64,000 nt of DNA. It comes from Azotobacter beijerinckii (GTDB lineage Bacteria > Pseudomonadota > Gammaproteobacteria > Pseudomonadales > Pseudomonadaceae). A program made the translations under genes and the position numbers. The stretch lies in assembly GCF_900110885.1 (NCBI RefSeq), contig NZ_FOFJ01000018.1, forward strand, positions 1 to 64,000, written 5' to 3'. Under the pieces are notes generated by a model. It saw nothing but the letters and a program-made list of their open reading frames with translations, was not told the origin of the DNA and searched no databases. Positions 40,173 through 50,172 of this stretch are shown here, in pieces (the first letter of the stretch is position 1; the number at the start of each line of letters is the position of its first letter).

Positions 40173-41198
40173 GTGGTCTCCGCACTGCTGAAGTCCGCCA
40201 TCGTGGTCGCCCTGGCGGCCGCGATGGCGGGCTGCGGGGGCTCCGAGCAGGTGGAAAGCTTCGGCGGACCGACCATGGGCAGCACCTACTCGGTGAAGTT
40301 CGTGCAGCACCGGGGCACGCCCGCTCAGGACGCGCTGCAGCGGGAAACCGAGGCGATCCTGGCGGATCTCGACCGGCAGCTTTCCACTTACCGTGCCGAC
40401 TCGGATATCGAGCGCTTCAATGCCTTGCCGGCCGGTAGCTGTGCGCCGATGCCCGCCACCGTGCGCGAGCTGGTGGCGGCTGGCGAACAGCTTTCCGTGG
40501 AAAGCGAGGGGGCGCTGGACCTGACCGTCGGCCCCCTGCTCGATCTCTGGGGCTTCGGCCCGCACGGCCATGGCGAGCGGGTACCGGATGCCGGGGCGAT
40601 CGCCGAAGCCCGTCAGCGCGTGGGATACCGGCATCTGCGTATCGACGGCGAACAGCTGTGCAAGGACGCTCCGGTACAGGTGGATTTCAACAGCATTGCG
40701 GCCGGCTACGCGGTCGATCGGGTCGCCGCCCGCCTCGAGGCGCTGGGGGTCGACAGCTACCTGGTGGAAATCACCGGCGAACTCAAGGCCAAGGGGCACA
40801 AGCCCGACGGCACGTCCTGGCGGATCGCCATCGAGGCGCCCCACGACAACGAGCGGGTCGCGCAGAAAATCATCGCCCTCGACGGCTACGCGGTTTCCAC
40901 CTCGGGCGACTACCGCAACTTCTTCGAGCAGGGCGGCAGGCGTTACTCCCATACGGTGGACCCCCAGACCGGCGCACCGATCACCCATCGGTTGGCCGCG
41001 GCGACGGTCGTCGACCCTTCCGCCCTCCGGGCGGATGGTCTGTCCACCATACTGATGGTGCTCGGCGACGAGCGCGGCCTGGCCTTCGCGGAGCGGCAGG
41101 GGATTGCCGCCTTCCTGGTGATTCACGAGGGACAGGGATTCGTCACCAAGAGCACCACGGCCTTCGACCGGTTGTTCGGTGCAGGAGACAAGCAATGA
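40173..41198 (+). CDS. apbE: FAD:protein FMN transferase for NQR maturation
   Basis: This 341-aa ApbE-family lipoprotein starts at GTG 40173 with signal and lipobox (VALAAAMAGC, C21). FGGPTMGSTYSVKF, LDLTVGPLLDLWGFG and VDFNSIAAGYAVDRVA are catalytic-fold marks; the conserved D-x-x-x-T of the Mg/FAD site is in ALRADGLSTILMVLG. It transfers FMN to the threonines of NqrB and NqrC in the periplasm. It is placed directly after nqrF, and its stop overlaps the nqrM ATG (ATGA). Confidence 0.95.
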   Translation: MVSALLKSAIVVALAAAMAGCGGSEQVESFGGPTMGSTYSVKFVQHRGTPAQDALQRETEAILADLDRQLSTYRADSDIERFNALPAGSCAPMPATVRELVAAGEQLSVESEGALDLTVGPLLDLWGFGPHGHGERVPDAGAIAEARQRVGYRHLRIDGEQLCKDAPVQVDFNSIAAGYAVDRVAARLEALGVDSYLVEITGELKAKGHKPDGTSWRIAIEAPHDNERVAQKIIALDGYAVSTSGDYRNFFEQGGRRYSHTVDPQTGAPITHRLAAATVVDPSALRADGLSTILMVLGDERGLAFAERQGIAAFLVIHEGQGFVTKSTTAFDRLFGAGDKQ

Positions 41199-41428
41199 CC
41201 TGGCTACTGGTTTTTCTCGTCATGTTGCTGGTGGTGCTGGGTATGTCCATCGGCGTGATCATGGGGCGCAAGCCTATCGCCGGCTCCTGCGGCGGCATCG
41301 CCAACCTGGGGATCGAGAAGGATGACTGCCCCATCTGCGGCGGCGATCAGGACAAGTGCGAGGAAGCGAATGCCGGAGGTGACAAGGCGGCCAGGCCCGC
41401 TCTGGGTTACGACGCCAACAAGGATTAG
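41195..41428 (+). CDS. nqrM: Na+-NQR maturation protein NqrM
   Basis: This 77-aa DUF539 protein has one N-terminal transmembrane helix (WLLVFLVMLLVVLGMSIGVI). Four cysteines follow in the pattern GSCGG, DDCPICGG and DKCEE. NqrM is required to deliver or insert the iron at the NqrD/NqrE site, as shown in Vibrio. The ATG overlaps the apbE stop. A downstream gap of 129 bp precedes sthA. Confidence 0.93.
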   Translation: MTWLLVFLVMLLVVLGMSIGVIMGRKPIAGSCGGIANLGIEKDDCPICGGDQDKCEEANAGGDKAARPALGYDANKD

Positions 41429-41557
41429 CCGATCCGTGGCAAGGAGGGAATACCCAAAAGGCCTATAGCGGCAGTACTGGTGTTGGAGTATCCAGTCAGG
41501 CTCGAACGAATTCGTCAACCGCGCCGGGGGCGCCCCGCTGCGTTTTCAGGAGTAAGT

Positions 41558-42952
41558 ATGGCTGTATATAACTACGATGTGGTGGTAATCGGCACCGGCC
41601 CCGCTGGCGAAGGGGCGGCGATGAATGCGGTGAAAGCCGGGCGCAAGGTGGCGGTGGTGGATGAGCGCCCCCAGGTCGGCGGCAACTGCACCCACCTCGG
41701 AACCATTCCCTCCAAAGCGCTGCGCCACTCGGTGCGGCAGATCATGCAGTACAACAACAACCCGCTGTTCCGCCAGATCGGCGAGCCGCGCTGGTTCTCC
41801 TTCGCCGACGTCCTGAAGAGTGCCGAGCAGGTCATCAGCAAACAGGTTTCCTCGCGCACCGGCTACTACGCGCGCAACCGCATCGATACCTTCTTCGGTA
41901 CCGCGAGCTTCTGCGACGAGCACACCATCGAGGTCGTCCACCTCAACGGCATGACGGAGAAACTGGTGGCCAAGCAGTTCGTCATCGCCACCGGTTCGCG
42001 CCCCTACCGTCCGGCCGACGTCGACTTCACCCACCCGCGCATCTACGACAGCGACACCATCCTCAGCCTCGGCCACACCCCGCGCCGGCTGATCATCTAC
42101 GGGGCAGGGGTCATCGGCTGCGAGTACGCCTCGATCTTCAGTGGCCTGGGCGTGCTGGTCGACCTCATCGACAACCGCGACCAACTGCTCAGCTTCCTCG
42201 ACGACGAAATCTCCGACTCGCTCAGCTACCACCTGCGCAACAACAACGTGCTGATCCGCCACAACGAGGAGTACGAGCGCGTCGAGGGGCTGGACAACGG
42301 GGTGATCCTGCACCTCAAGTCCGGCAAGAAGATCAAGGCCGACGCCTTCCTGTGGAGCAACGGCCGTACCGGCAACACCGACAAGCTGGGTCTGGAGAAC
42401 ATCGGTCTCAAGGCCAACAGCCGCGGGCAGATCCAGGTCGACGAGCACTACCGTACGGACATCGGCAACATCTACGCGGCCGGCGACGTGATCGGCTGGC
42501 CGAGCCTGGCCAGCGCCGCCTACGACCAAGGCCGTTCGGCGGCGGGCAGCATCACGGAAAACGACAGCTGGCGCTTCGTCGACGACGTGCCGACCGGCAT
42601 CTACACCATTCCGGAGATCAGTTCGGTCGGCAAGACCGAGCGCGAGCTGACCCAGGCGAAGGTGCCCTACGAGGTCGGCAAGGCCTTCTTCAAGGGCATG
42701 GCCCGGGCGCAGATCGCCGTCGAGAAGGCGGGCATGCTGAAGATCCTCTTCCACCGCGAGACCCTGGAAATCCTCGGCGTGCACTGCTTCGGCTATCAGG
42801 CCTCGGAGATCGTCCACATCGGCCAGGCGATCATGAACCAGAAGGGCGAGGCGAACACCCTCAAGTACTTCATCAACACCACCTTCAACTACCCGACCAT
42901 GGCCGAGGCCTATCGGGTGGCGGCGTACGACGGCCTCAACCGGCTTTTTTGA
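41558..42952 (+). CDS. sthA: Soluble pyridine nucleotide transhydrogenase
   Basis: This 464-aa flavoprotein exchanges hydride between NADPH and NAD+. The N-terminal FAD motif is [14 protein letters not shown], followed by [19 protein letters not shown], in which only the first cysteine (C44) of the usual CxxxxC disulphide is present and the second is T49. That is the known signature separating STH from lipoamide dehydrogenase. The NAD motif is [15 protein letters not shown] and the second FAD motif [18 protein letters not shown]. The start at 41558 follows CAGGAG. Its length equals the characterised Azotobacter enzyme. It complements NQR by rebalancing NADPH and NADH. Confidence 0.97.
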   Translation: MAVYNYDVVVIGTGPAGEGAAMNAVKAGRKVAVVDERPQVGGNCTHLGTIPSKALRHSVRQIMQYNNNPLFRQIGEPRWFSFADVLKSAEQVISKQVSSRTGYYARNRIDTFFGTASFCDEHTIEVVHLNGMTEKLVAKQFVIATGSRPYRPADVDFTHPRIYDSDTILSLGHTPRRLIIYGAGVIGCEYASIFSGLGVLVDLIDNRDQLLSFLDDEISDSLSYHLRNNNVLIRHNEEYERVEGLDNGVILHLKSGKKIKADAFLWSNGRTGNTDKLGLENIGLKANSRGQIQVDEHYRTDIGNIYAAGDVIGWPSLASAAYDQGRSAAGSITENDSWRFVDDVPTGIYTIPEISSVGKTERELTQAKVPYEVGKAFFKGMARAQIAVEKAGMLKILFHRETLEILGVHCFGYQASEIVHIGQAIMNQKGEANTLKYFINTTFNYPTMAEAYRVAAYDGLNRLF

Positions 42953-42956
42953 GAGG

Positions 42957-42985
42957 CTCCGACCGGTGGCCTGAGCCGGTCGGAG
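42957..42985. terminator. Hairpin between sthA and the glycerophosphodiesterase gene
   Basis: A perfect 10-bp stem (CTCCGACCGG / CCGGTCGGAG, 9-nt loop) lies between convergent genes. No T-tract follows on the plus strand. Confidence 0.55.
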
Positions 42986-42994
42986 GGGGCGAGT

Positions 42995-43717
42995 TCAACC
43001 TTTCCCAAGGGTGGCAATGGCCAAACCGGGAAAGTCTGTAATCAGGCTGTCCACTCCGAAATCGGCGAGCCGGCGCATCAGCGCCGGTTCGTTCACCGTC
43101 CATACCGATACCTGCAGACCCATCTGCCGTGCTCTCTCCAGGCGTTCCGGGGTGCACAGCGTCCAGTTCAGGGCGAGCAGCTCGCAGCCGTGGTTGCGAG
43201 CGATCTTCAGCGGATCGAGCCAGGCATATTCGGCGACCAGGCCGCGCGACAGGCGAGGCGTCAGCCGCCGCAGGGCGCGCAGGACTTCCCGCGAACTCGA
43301 GGTCACGGTGACCCGCTCGAACAGGCCGTAGCGCTCCACCAGTTCCTGGATGGCCGTCACGGTGCGTGCCGCACGGACCCGCGAGGCGCTCTTCACTTCC
43401 AGCTGCCAGTGTTCGAAGTCGCACTTCTCGAAGAGTTCGGCGAGGCGCGGGATGGGGCAGGGCTGTATCCAGCCCGGGCCGCCCAGGCGGGCGTCGATGC
43501 TCGCCAGTTCGTCGGCATCCTGTTCGCTGACCTTGCCACGGCGGCCGGTGGTGCGCTTCAGGGTCGGGTCGTGGATGACCATCAGTTCGCCGTCGCGAGA
43601 CAGGTGCAGATCGAGTTCGCAGCGTCGCACGCCATGCTCGAGGCAGCGCTGGAAGCCGACCAGGGTGTTTTCCGGGGCTTCGCCCTTGGCGCCGCGATGG
43701 CCGTAGATGAGGGTCAC
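42995..43717 (-). CDS. Cytoplasmic glycerophosphodiester phosphodiesterase
   Basis: This 240-aa GDPD-family enzyme (UgpQ-like size) hydrolyses glycerophosphodiesters from phospholipid turnover to glycerol-3-phosphate. Catalytic motifs are YGHRGAKGEAPENT (general acid His and metal Glu), ELDLHLSRDGELMVIHD and the third-region E-V-K. No signal peptide is seen. GTG 43717 is chosen because AAGGAA lies six bases before it and the conserved TLIYGHRG begins there; the longer frame to 43783 adds 22 unrelated residues. It converges on sthA. Confidence 0.9.
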   Translation of the reverse strand: MTLIYGHRGAKGEAPENTLVGFQRCLEHGVRRCELDLHLSRDGELMVIHDPTLKRTTGRRGKVSEQDADELASIDARLGGPGWIQPCPIPRLAELFEKCDFEHWQLEVKSASRVRAARTVTAIQELVERYGLFERVTVTSSSREVLRALRRLTPRLSRGLVAEYAWLDPLKIARNHGCELLALNWTLCTPERLERARQMGLQVSVWTVNEPALMRRLADFGVDSLITDFPGLAIATLGKG

Positions 43718-43995
43718 GATTGTTCCTTCCGGAGCGATTTCGCTCTGCGTGGTTGAAGGGGGGCGAACGCCTGTCGGGAGCACGCCCGCAGGTCGTGCGC
43801 GAGGCCCCGCCGGCCTCGGCTCCTGGGGTAATTTCCGGTGCCATCCGTCGCCGCGATACGGTAGTATGCGCGGCGATTTCCTGTCGACATGGCGTCTCCC
43901 ATGGCCAACTGCCGGCCCTGAGTGTAACAGCTAGGATCGGCTCTCCGCCCCGCCAGGGGGCGCTTCTCTTCCGCCGGCGATAACGACTCTCCGCT

Positions 43996-45246
43996 ATGTT
44001 CAGACCGCTGTCCGTCTTCATCGGCATGCGTTACACGGGTGCCAAGCGTCGCAACCATTTCGTCTCCTTCATTTCGTTGACCTCGATGACCGGACTGGCA
44101 CTCGGCGTGCTGGTGATGATCCTGGTGCTGTCGGTGATGAACGGCTTCGATCACGAGATGCGCACCCGGGTGCTCGGCATGGTTCCCCACGCGACCGTCG
44201 AAAGTCCGGTGCCGATCGACGACTGGCGCAGTCTGGCGGCGCGGGCGCAGGTCCATCCCCAGGTCGTCGCGGTGGCGCCCTTCACCCAGATGCAGGGGCT
44301 TCTGACCCACAACGGTCAGGTGCAGAAGGTGCTGATCAACGCCATCGACCCCCTGCTCGAACCGCAGGTGTCGATCATCGGCGACTTCTTTCGCCAGGGT
44401 AGCCTGGCCGCGCTGCGGCCGGGCGAGTTCGACATCCTCATCGGCGACAGGGCGGCTGCCAAGCTGGGGGTCGGCATCGGCGACCGAGTCACCTTCGTCG
44501 CCCCCGAGGTGACGGTCACCCCGGCCGGGATGTTCCCGCGGATGAAGCGCTTCACCGTGCAGGGGATCTTCCATGTCGGTGCCGGCGAGCTGGATGGCTC
44601 CGTGGCCATGACCCATCTCGACGACCTGGCGCGCCTGCATCGCTGGAAGCCCGGTCAGGTCCAGGGGCTGCGGCTCAAGCTCGTCGACCTGTTCCAGGCG
44701 CCGCGCACCGCTTGGAGTATCGCCGCGCACCTGGGCGGCGAGGATTTTTACGCCCGCGACTGGACGCGCAGCCATGGCAACCTGTATCAGGCGATCCGCA
44801 TGGAAAAGACCATGATCGGCCTGCTGCTGCTGCTGATCGTCGCGGTGGCGGCGTTCAACATCATTTCCACGCTGGTCATGGTGGTCACCGACAAGAAGGG
44901 TGACATCGCGATTCTGCGTACCCTGGGCGCCACGCCGGGACAGATCATGGCGACCTTCATGGTCCAGGGGACGGTGATCGGCGTGATCGGCACCCTGATC
45001 GGCGGTGCCCTGGGCATTCTCGCCGCGCTCAATATCGGCAGCTGGATCGCGGCCCTCGAACAACTGCTGGGCCACAAGTTCCTCAGCGCGGACGTCTATT
45101 TCATCGACTACCTGCCTTCGCAGCTGATGGGCGAGGACGTGGCGCTGGTCTGCGGCGCAGCCCTGCTGCTGAGTTTCCTCGCCACCCTGTATCCGGCTTG
45201 GCGCGCCGCGCGCACCCAGCCTGCGGAGGCCTTGCGTTATGAGTGA
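43996..45246 (+). CDS. lolC: Lipoprotein-releasing ABC permease LolC
   Basis: This 416-aa inner-membrane permease of LolCDE extracts outer-membrane lipoproteins and hands them to LolA. There is one N-terminal helix ([22 protein letters not shown]), a large periplasmic domain, and three C-terminal helices ([25 protein letters not shown] and two more). FISLTSM and the coupling segment [16 protein letters not shown] are diagnostic. It is a close paralogue of lolE two genes downstream. The stop overlaps the lolD start. The 278-bp gap upstream (43718-43995) holds no gene. Confidence 0.94.
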   Translation: MFRPLSVFIGMRYTGAKRRNHFVSFISLTSMTGLALGVLVMILVLSVMNGFDHEMRTRVLGMVPHATVESPVPIDDWRSLAARAQVHPQVVAVAPFTQMQGLLTHNGQVQKVLINAIDPLLEPQVSIIGDFFRQGSLAALRPGEFDILIGDRAAAKLGVGIGDRVTFVAPEVTVTPAGMFPRMKRFTVQGIFHVGAGELDGSVAMTHLDDLARLHRWKPGQVQGLRLKLVDLFQAPRTAWSIAAHLGGEDFYARDWTRSHGNLYQAIRMEKTMIGLLLLLIVAVAAFNIISTLVMVVTDKKGDIAILRTLGATPGQIMATFMVQGTVIGVIGTLIGGALGILAALNIGSWIAALEQLLGHKFLSADVYFIDYLPSQLMGEDVALVCGAALLLSFLATLYPAWRAARTQPAEALRYE

Positions 45247-45937
45247 CCCTGCCATGAAAGATCGAGCCGTTCTCAGTTGCCGCAACCTGGGCAAGCGCTA
45301 TGAGGAGGGTCCGCAGTCGGTGGTGGTGCTTTCCGGCCTGGGGCTGGAGTTGCATCCGGGCGAGCGGGTGGCCATCGTCGGCAGCTCGGGCTCCGGCAAG
45401 AGCACCCTGCTCAACCTGCTCGGCGGCCTGGACACGCCCAGCGAGGGCAGCGTCTGGCTGGCCGGCGAGGAGCTTTCGGCGCTCAACGAGAAGGAGCGGG
45501 GCTTGCTGCGCAACCGTGCGCTGGGCTTCGTCTACCAGTTCCATCATCTGCTGCCGGAGTTCACCGCCCTGGAGAACGTCTGCATGCCGCTCCTGATCGC
45601 CCGCGTGGCGATCCCCGAGGCGCGTCAGCGAGCCGCCACGCTGCTCGAGCGGGTCGGTCTGGGGCATCGCCTCAACCACAAGCCGGCGGAGCTTTCCGGC
45701 GGCGAGCGCCAGCGCGTGGCGATCGCCCGCGCCCTGGCCAATCGGCCGGGCCTGGTGCTGCTCGACGAGCCGACCGGCAACCTCGATCAGCACACCGCCC
45801 AGGGCATCCAGGAGCTGATGCTGGAGCTCAGTACCTCTCTGCGCACGGCCTTTCTGGTGGTGACCCACGATCTTCAGCTGGCCCGGCAGATGGACCGGGT
45901 GTTGCGTCTCGAAGACGGTCGACTGGTCGCGGAGTGA
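45239..45937 (+). CDS. lolD: Lipoprotein-releasing ABC ATPase LolD
   Basis: This 232-aa ATPase powers LolCDE. Walker A is GSSGSGKST (48-56), the Q-loop is [18 protein letters not shown], the signature [16 protein letters not shown] and Walker [13 protein letters not shown]. The Q-F-H-H-L-L-P-E-F sequence is characteristic of LolD. The ATG lies inside the last codons of lolC (8-bp overlap), and lolE starts two bases after the stop. Confidence 0.96.
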   Translation: MSDPAMKDRAVLSCRNLGKRYEEGPQSVVVLSGLGLELHPGERVAIVGSSGSGKSTLLNLLGGLDTPSEGSVWLAGEELSALNEKERGLLRNRALGFVYQFHHLLPEFTALENVCMPLLIARVAIPEARQRAATLLERVGLGHRLNHKPAELSGGERQRVAIARALANRPGLVLLDEPTGNLDQHTAQGIQELMLELSTSLRTAFLVVTHDLQLARQMDRVLRLEDGRLVAE

Positions 45938-45939
45938 GC

Positions 45940-47184
45940 ATGTTTCGTCCCCTGGCGGTTTTCATCGGTGCCCGCTACACCCGGGCCAAGCGGCGCAACC
46001 ACTACATCTCCTTCATTTCGCTGACCTCGATGATCGGCCTCGCCCTCGGCGTGCTGGCGATGATCGTGGTGCTTTCGGTGATGAACGGTTTCCAGAAGGA
46101 GATGAGTTTGCGAATCCTCGGCATGGTGCCGCATGCCGCCATCGCGGGTGTGCAGCCGCTGGACGACTGGCGCGCCCTGGCCAGGACGGTGCAGGAGCAC
46201 CCGGAGGTGCGGGCTGCGGCGCCGCTCACCGAACTGGAGGGGATGCTCTCCTACAAAGGGGCGATGCAGCCGATCCAGATCCAGGGCGTCGACCCGCAGG
46301 AGGAGCCGAAGGTCTCCATCGTCGCCGCCCATCTGCAGGAGGGGCGTCTGGCCGACCTGGCGCCCGGCGAGTTCGGCGTGGTCATCGGCGAGATCACCGC
46401 GCGGCGCTTCGGCCTGCAGGTCGGCGACAAGCTGACCTTGATCATCCCCGAGCTGAACGACAGCTCGGGCAGCATCACCCCCCGCATGCAGCGTCTCAAC
46501 GTGGTCGGGGTGTTCAAGATCGGCGCCGAGCTGGACGGCTCGCTGGCGCTGATCCACGCCGCCGACGCGGCGCAGCTGATGCGCTGGCAGCCCGGACAGG
46601 TGCAGAGCGTACGCCTGGCGCTGAAGGATCTGTACCAAGCGCCGCAGGTGGCGGCGGGGATCGTTGGGGAGCTTGGTGCGGGCTATCGCGCCGTCGACTG
46701 GACCCAGACCCAAGGCAGCCTGTTCAGCGCCATGAAGATGGAGAAGACCATGATCGGCCTGCTGTTGCTGCTGATCGTCGCGGTGGCGGCGTTCAACATC
46801 GTCGCCACGCTGATCATGGTGGTTGCCGACAAGGGAGCAGATATCGCCATCTTGCGCACATTGGGCGCCACGCCGGGACAGATCATGGCGATCTTCATGG
46901 TCCAGGGCACGGTGATCGGGGCGCTCGGCACCTTGGCCGGGGCCGTGCTGGGGGTGATCGCGGCGTTGAACGTCAGCGCGCTGATCGCCTGGCTGGAGTC
47001 GGTCAGCGGCCGGCAGATCCTCAGTTCGGACATCTATTTCGTCAGTTACCTGCCGTCCGACCTGCAGGCGCTGGATGTGGCGCTGGTCTGCACGGCGGCC
47101 TTCGTGCTGAGCTTTCTCGCCACCCTCTATCCGTCCTGGCGGGCCGCCCGCACCCAGCCGGCCGAGGCCCTGCGCTACGAGTGA
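45940..47184 (+). CDS. lolE: Lipoprotein-releasing ABC permease LolE
   Basis: This 414-aa second permease of LolCDE has the same topology as Lol[28 protein letters not shown] near the start and three C-terminal helices with [23 protein letters not shown]. Assignment of C versus E among these paralogues rests on gene order. ATG 45940 is chosen over GTG 45934, which overlaps the lolD stop. Several stretches of 30 nt or more are identical with lolC at the DNA level, including wobble positions. Confidence 0.93.
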   Translation: MFRPLAVFIGARYTRAKRRNHYISFISLTSMIGLALGVLAMIVVLSVMNGFQKEMSLRILGMVPHAAIAGVQPLDDWRALARTVQEHPEVRAAAPLTELEGMLSYKGAMQPIQIQGVDPQEEPKVSIVAAHLQEGRLADLAPGEFGVVIGEITARRFGLQVGDKLTLIIPELNDSSGSITPRMQRLNVVGVFKIGAELDGSLALIHAADAAQLMRWQPGQVQSVRLALKDLYQAPQVAAGIVGELGAGYRAVDWTQTQGSLFSAMKMEKTMIGLLLLLIVAVAAFNIVATLIMVVADKGADIAILRTLGATPGQIMAIFMVQGTVIGALGTLAGAVLGVIAALNVSALIAWLESVSGRQILSSDIYFVSYLPSDLQALDVALVCTAAFVLSFLATLYPSWRAARTQPAEALRYE

Positions 47185-47193
47185 GCGGACCGT

Positions 47194-47218
47194 GCCGCGC
47201 AGGCTTGCGCCGCGCGGC
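47194..47218. terminator. Hairpin between lolE and the DUF2062 gene
   Basis: A 7-bp GC stem (GCCGCGC/GCGCGGC, 11-nt loop) lies in the 38-bp gap of convergent genes and is followed by TGTTTC. Confidence 0.4.
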
Positions 47219-47222
47219 TGTT

Positions 47223-47750
47223 TCAGAGTGCGGGTTTGCGTCGTCTTTCCTGGCGTTTCCGCCAGTTGTGGCGGACCCACCAGCGCCAGAACAGCATGGT
47301 CGCGAAGTAGCCGACGATGCCGAGCACGATTCCGGTGATGAACGAGCCGACCAGAATCGGCTCCCACAGGGTGACCAGCCGCTCGCTGATCCAGTCCATG
47401 GTCAGCTCGCTGGGTAGCGTCAGCGGCGGTATGTTCAGGGCCCAGCTGCCGACCTTGTAGGTGCAGTAGAACACCGGCGGCATGGTGAGGGGATTGGTCA
47501 GCCAGACCAGGCCGATGGAAATCGGCAGGTTGGCCCGCAGCGGGATGGCCAGGCTGGCAGCGAGGAGCATCTGCATCGGGAGCGGGATGAAGGCGCTGAA
47601 CAGGCCGGCGAGCATGGCCCGCGACACCGAGCGGCGGTTCAGATGCCAGAGGTTGGGGTCGTGGATCAAGCTTCCCAAAAAGCGCAGGGACTTGTGTTCC
47701 CTGATGCTATCCGGATGTGGCATGTAGCGCTTAAAGATGCGACGGGGCAT
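47223..47750 (-). CDS. DUF2062 membrane protein
   Basis: This 175-aa protein of the DUF2062 family starts MPRRIFKRYMPHPDSIREHKSLRFLGSLIHDPNLWHLNRRSV, typical of the group. The hydrophobic core includes A-M-L-A-G-L-F-S-A-F-I-P-L-P-M-Q-M, the conserved W-L-T-N-P-L-T-M-P-P segment and a C-terminal helix before a basic tail (RKRQERRRK). Its function is unknown. It is divergent from comEC and convergent with lolE, an arrangement I recall from Pseudomonas. Confidence 0.85.
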   Translation of the reverse strand: MPRRIFKRYMPHPDSIREHKSLRFLGSLIHDPNLWHLNRRSVSRAMLAGLFSAFIPLPMQMLLAASLAIPLRANLPISIGLVWLTNPLTMPPVFYCTYKVGSWALNIPPLTLPSELTMDWISERLVTLWEPILVGSFITGIVLGIVGYFATMLFWRWWVRHNWRKRQERRRKPAL

Positions 47751-47874
47751 GGCGACACTCGGCAGTTTGAAGCGCCAGTATTATCACATATTGATGATGG
47801 CCTGCTGCAGGTATCGCCTACCGGCAAGCCGCCGCTCGTCTCGATGGACTGCACGAATTACGGAGTCGTCTCGA

Positions 47875-50100
47875 ATGCTGCGCACAGGGATGTTGGCGCT
47901 CGCGGCAGGCCTGCTCGTCCTGCGTTTTCTTCCGGCCCTGCCGCCCTGGTGGCTGTGGTCGGTGTTGCTGCTGGGCGGACTGGCCTGCCTGTGGTTTCGC
48001 CGTTATCCGCCGGCGCTTTTCCTCCTCGGTCTGGGCTGGGCCTGCCTGTCGGCGCACTGGGCGCTGGAGGGACGCCTGCCTGCCGAACTCGACGGGCGCA
48101 CCCTGTGGCTGGAGGGGCAGGTAGTCGGCCTGCCGGAGAGGGCCGACGGCACGCTGCGCTTCCAGCTGGAAGAGGTGTGGTCCCGGCGGGCCGAGTTGCC
48201 CCGGCGGCTGCGTCTGGCCTGGCATGGGGGGCCGGAAATCCGCGCCGGCGAGCGGTGGCGCCTGGCCGTTGCCCTCAAGCGTCCGCGCGGTCTGGTCAAT
48301 CCCCAGGGATTCGATTACGAGGCCTGGCTGCTGGCGCAGCGTATCGGTGCCAGCGGTACGGTGAAGGCGGGGGAGCGCCTCGGTCCGCCGGGCGTTGCCG
48401 ACGGCTGGCGCGACGAACTGCGCCAGCGCCTGCGACAGGTCGATGCCTACGGCCGCGCGGGTGCTATCGCCGCACTGGTGGTGGGCGATGCCTCCGGGCT
48501 GAGCGCGGCGGACTGGCGCCTGCTGCAGGATACCGGCACCGTGCATCTGATGGTGATCTCCGGCCAGCATGTCGCCCTGCTCGCCGGCCTGGTCTATGGG
48601 TTGGTCGCTTGGCTGGCGCGTCACGGCCTGTGGCCGCGGCGTCTGCCCTGGCTGCCTTGGGCCTGTGGCCTGGCCTTCGCCGCGGCTTTGGGCTATGGCT
48701 GGCTGGCCGGTTTCGGGGTGCCGGTGCAGCGTGCCTGCGCGATGGTCGCGGTGGTGCTGCTCTGGCGCCTGCGCTTCCGCCATCTGGGGCTCTGGCTGCC
48801 CCTGCTGCTGGCGTTGGACGGGGTGCTGCTGCTCGAGCCGCTGGCCAGCCTGCAGCCTGGGTTCTGGCTGTCGTTCGCCGCAGTGGCGATCCTTGCCCTG
48901 GCGTTCGGCGGCCGCCTGGGGGCCTGGTCGTGGGCGCAGACCTGGTGGCGGGCCCAGTGGACCATCGCGCTGGGGCTGTTGCCGCTGCTGCTGGCCCTGG
49001 GGCTGCCGATCAGTCTCAGCGGTCCGCTGGCCAACTTGGTCGCGGGGCCCTGGGTCGGCCTTGCGGTGGTACCGCTGGCGTTGCTCGGAACCCTGCTGTT
49101 GCCCCTGCCGGTACTGGGCGAGGTCCTTCTCCAGATGGCCGGTGCCTTGTTGGCGGCACTTTTCTGGCTGCTCGGCGAGATGGCTGCCATCGTGCCGGCC
49201 TGGCTTCCCCAGACGGTGCCATTCTGGGCCTGGCTGCTGGCAGGGTTGGGGACCCTGCTGATTCTCCTGCCGGCCGGGGTGCCGCTGCGCGCCCTGGGGC
49301 TGGCGCTGCTGCTGCCCTTGGGCTTTCCGCCCGAGGAGCGGGTTCCGCCCGGTCGGGCCGATATCTGGCTGCTGGACGTCGGCCAGGGGCTGGCCGTGCT
49401 CCTGCGCACCCGCGAGCATGCCCTGCTCTACGACGCCGGGCCGCGCGTCGACGATTTCGACCTGGGCGAGCGGGTGGTGCTGCCTTCGCTGCGCAGTCTT
49501 GGCGTGACCCGCCTGGATGGCCTGCTGCTCAGCCATGCCGACGGCGACCATGCCGGCGGTGCCCTGGCTGTGCAGAATGGTCTGCCGCTGGGGGAGGTCG
49601 TCTCCGGCGAGGCACAGGCACTGCCGGCGGCGCTCGCCGCCCGCCCTTGTGCCAGCCGGGAGTGGCAATGGGACGGCGTGCGTTTCGCCACCTGGCGCTG
49701 GGGGGCTGCGCAGGACGGCAATCAGGCATCCTGCGTGCTGCTGGTGAAGGCCGGCGGCGAGCGCCTGCTGCTGACCGGCGATATCGACGTCGCGGCCGAG
49801 AGGGCGCTGCTCGACAGTCATCCCGAGTGGCGCGCCGACTGGCTGCTGGCACCGCACCACGGCAGCCGCGGCTCGTCTTCCCGGGCCCTGCTCGAAGCCT
49901 TGGCGCCGCGCGCGATGCTGATCTCACGCAGCTGGAACAATGCCTTCGGCCACCCGCACCCGGAGGTCGTGGCGCGCTACCGGGACCTGCCGGCAGCGAT
50001 CTACGACACCGCCCGTCAGGGCGCCCTGCAGTTCCGCCTGGGGGACTGGGGCCGGGCACGTGGGCTACGCGAAGAGCCCCGCTTCTGGCGGGAAAAATGA
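47875..50100 (+). CDS. comEC: DNA uptake channel ComEC/Rec2
   Basis: This 741-aa polytopic inner-membrane protein carries single-stranded DNA into the cytoplasm during natural transformation. The N-terminal helices and DUF4131 region are followed by the Competence domain (DTGTVHLMVISGQHVALLAGLVYG). The C-terminal metallo-beta-lactamase domain has LDVGQGLAVLL, LLSHADGDHAGG and LAPHHGSRGSS. All motifs look intact. The start at 47875 (MLRTGMLALAAGL) follows GGAG; the frame to 47737 overlaps the divergent gene. Azotobacter vinelandii is naturally competent, which fits. exbB follows 72 bp downstream. Confidence 0.92.
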   Translation: MLRTGMLALAAGLLVLRFLPALPPWWLWSVLLLGGLACLWFRRYPPALFLLGLGWACLSAHWALEGRLPAELDGRTLWLEGQVVGLPERADGTLRFQLEEVWSRRAELPRRLRLAWHGGPEIRAGERWRLAVALKRPRGLVNPQGFDYEAWLLAQRIGASGTVKAGERLGPPGVADGWRDELRQRLRQVDAYGRAGAIAALVVGDASGLSAADWRLLQDTGTVHLMVISGQHVALLAGLVYGLVAWLARHGLWPRRLPWLPWACGLAFAAALGYGWLAGFGVPVQRACAMVAVVLLWRLRFRHLGLWLPLLLALDGVLLLEPLASLQPGFWLSFAAVAILALAFGGRLGAWSWAQTWWRAQWTIALGLLPLLLALGLPISLSGPLANLVAGPWVGLAVVPLALLGTLLLPLPVLGEVLLQMAGALLAALFWLLGEMAAIVPAWLPQTVPFWAWLLAGLGTLLILLPAGVPLRALGLALLLPLGFPPEERVPPGRADIWLLDVGQGLAVLLRTREHALLYDAGPRVDDFDLGERVVLPSLRSLGVTRLDGLLLSHADGDHAGGALAVQNGLPLGEVVSGEAQALPAALAARPCASREWQWDGVRFATWRWGAAQDGNQASCVLLVKAGGERLLLTGDIDVAAERALLDSHPEWRADWLLAPHHGSRGSSSRALLEALAPRAMLISRSWNNAFGHPHPEVVARYRDLPAAIYDTARQGALQFRLGDWGRARGLREEPRFWREK

Positions 50101-50172
50101 GAACGGCGGCCGTCGGCGAGCGGGTACGCCTGTGCTAGAGTTGCGCCACTTTTTTCAAGGGGATTCGCCACC

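Noticed and set aside
41558-42952. Loss of the second active-site cysteine as a broken lipoamide dehydrogenase
   Set aside because: The C-T-H-L-G-T pattern is the known form in soluble transhydrogenase, so it is normal.
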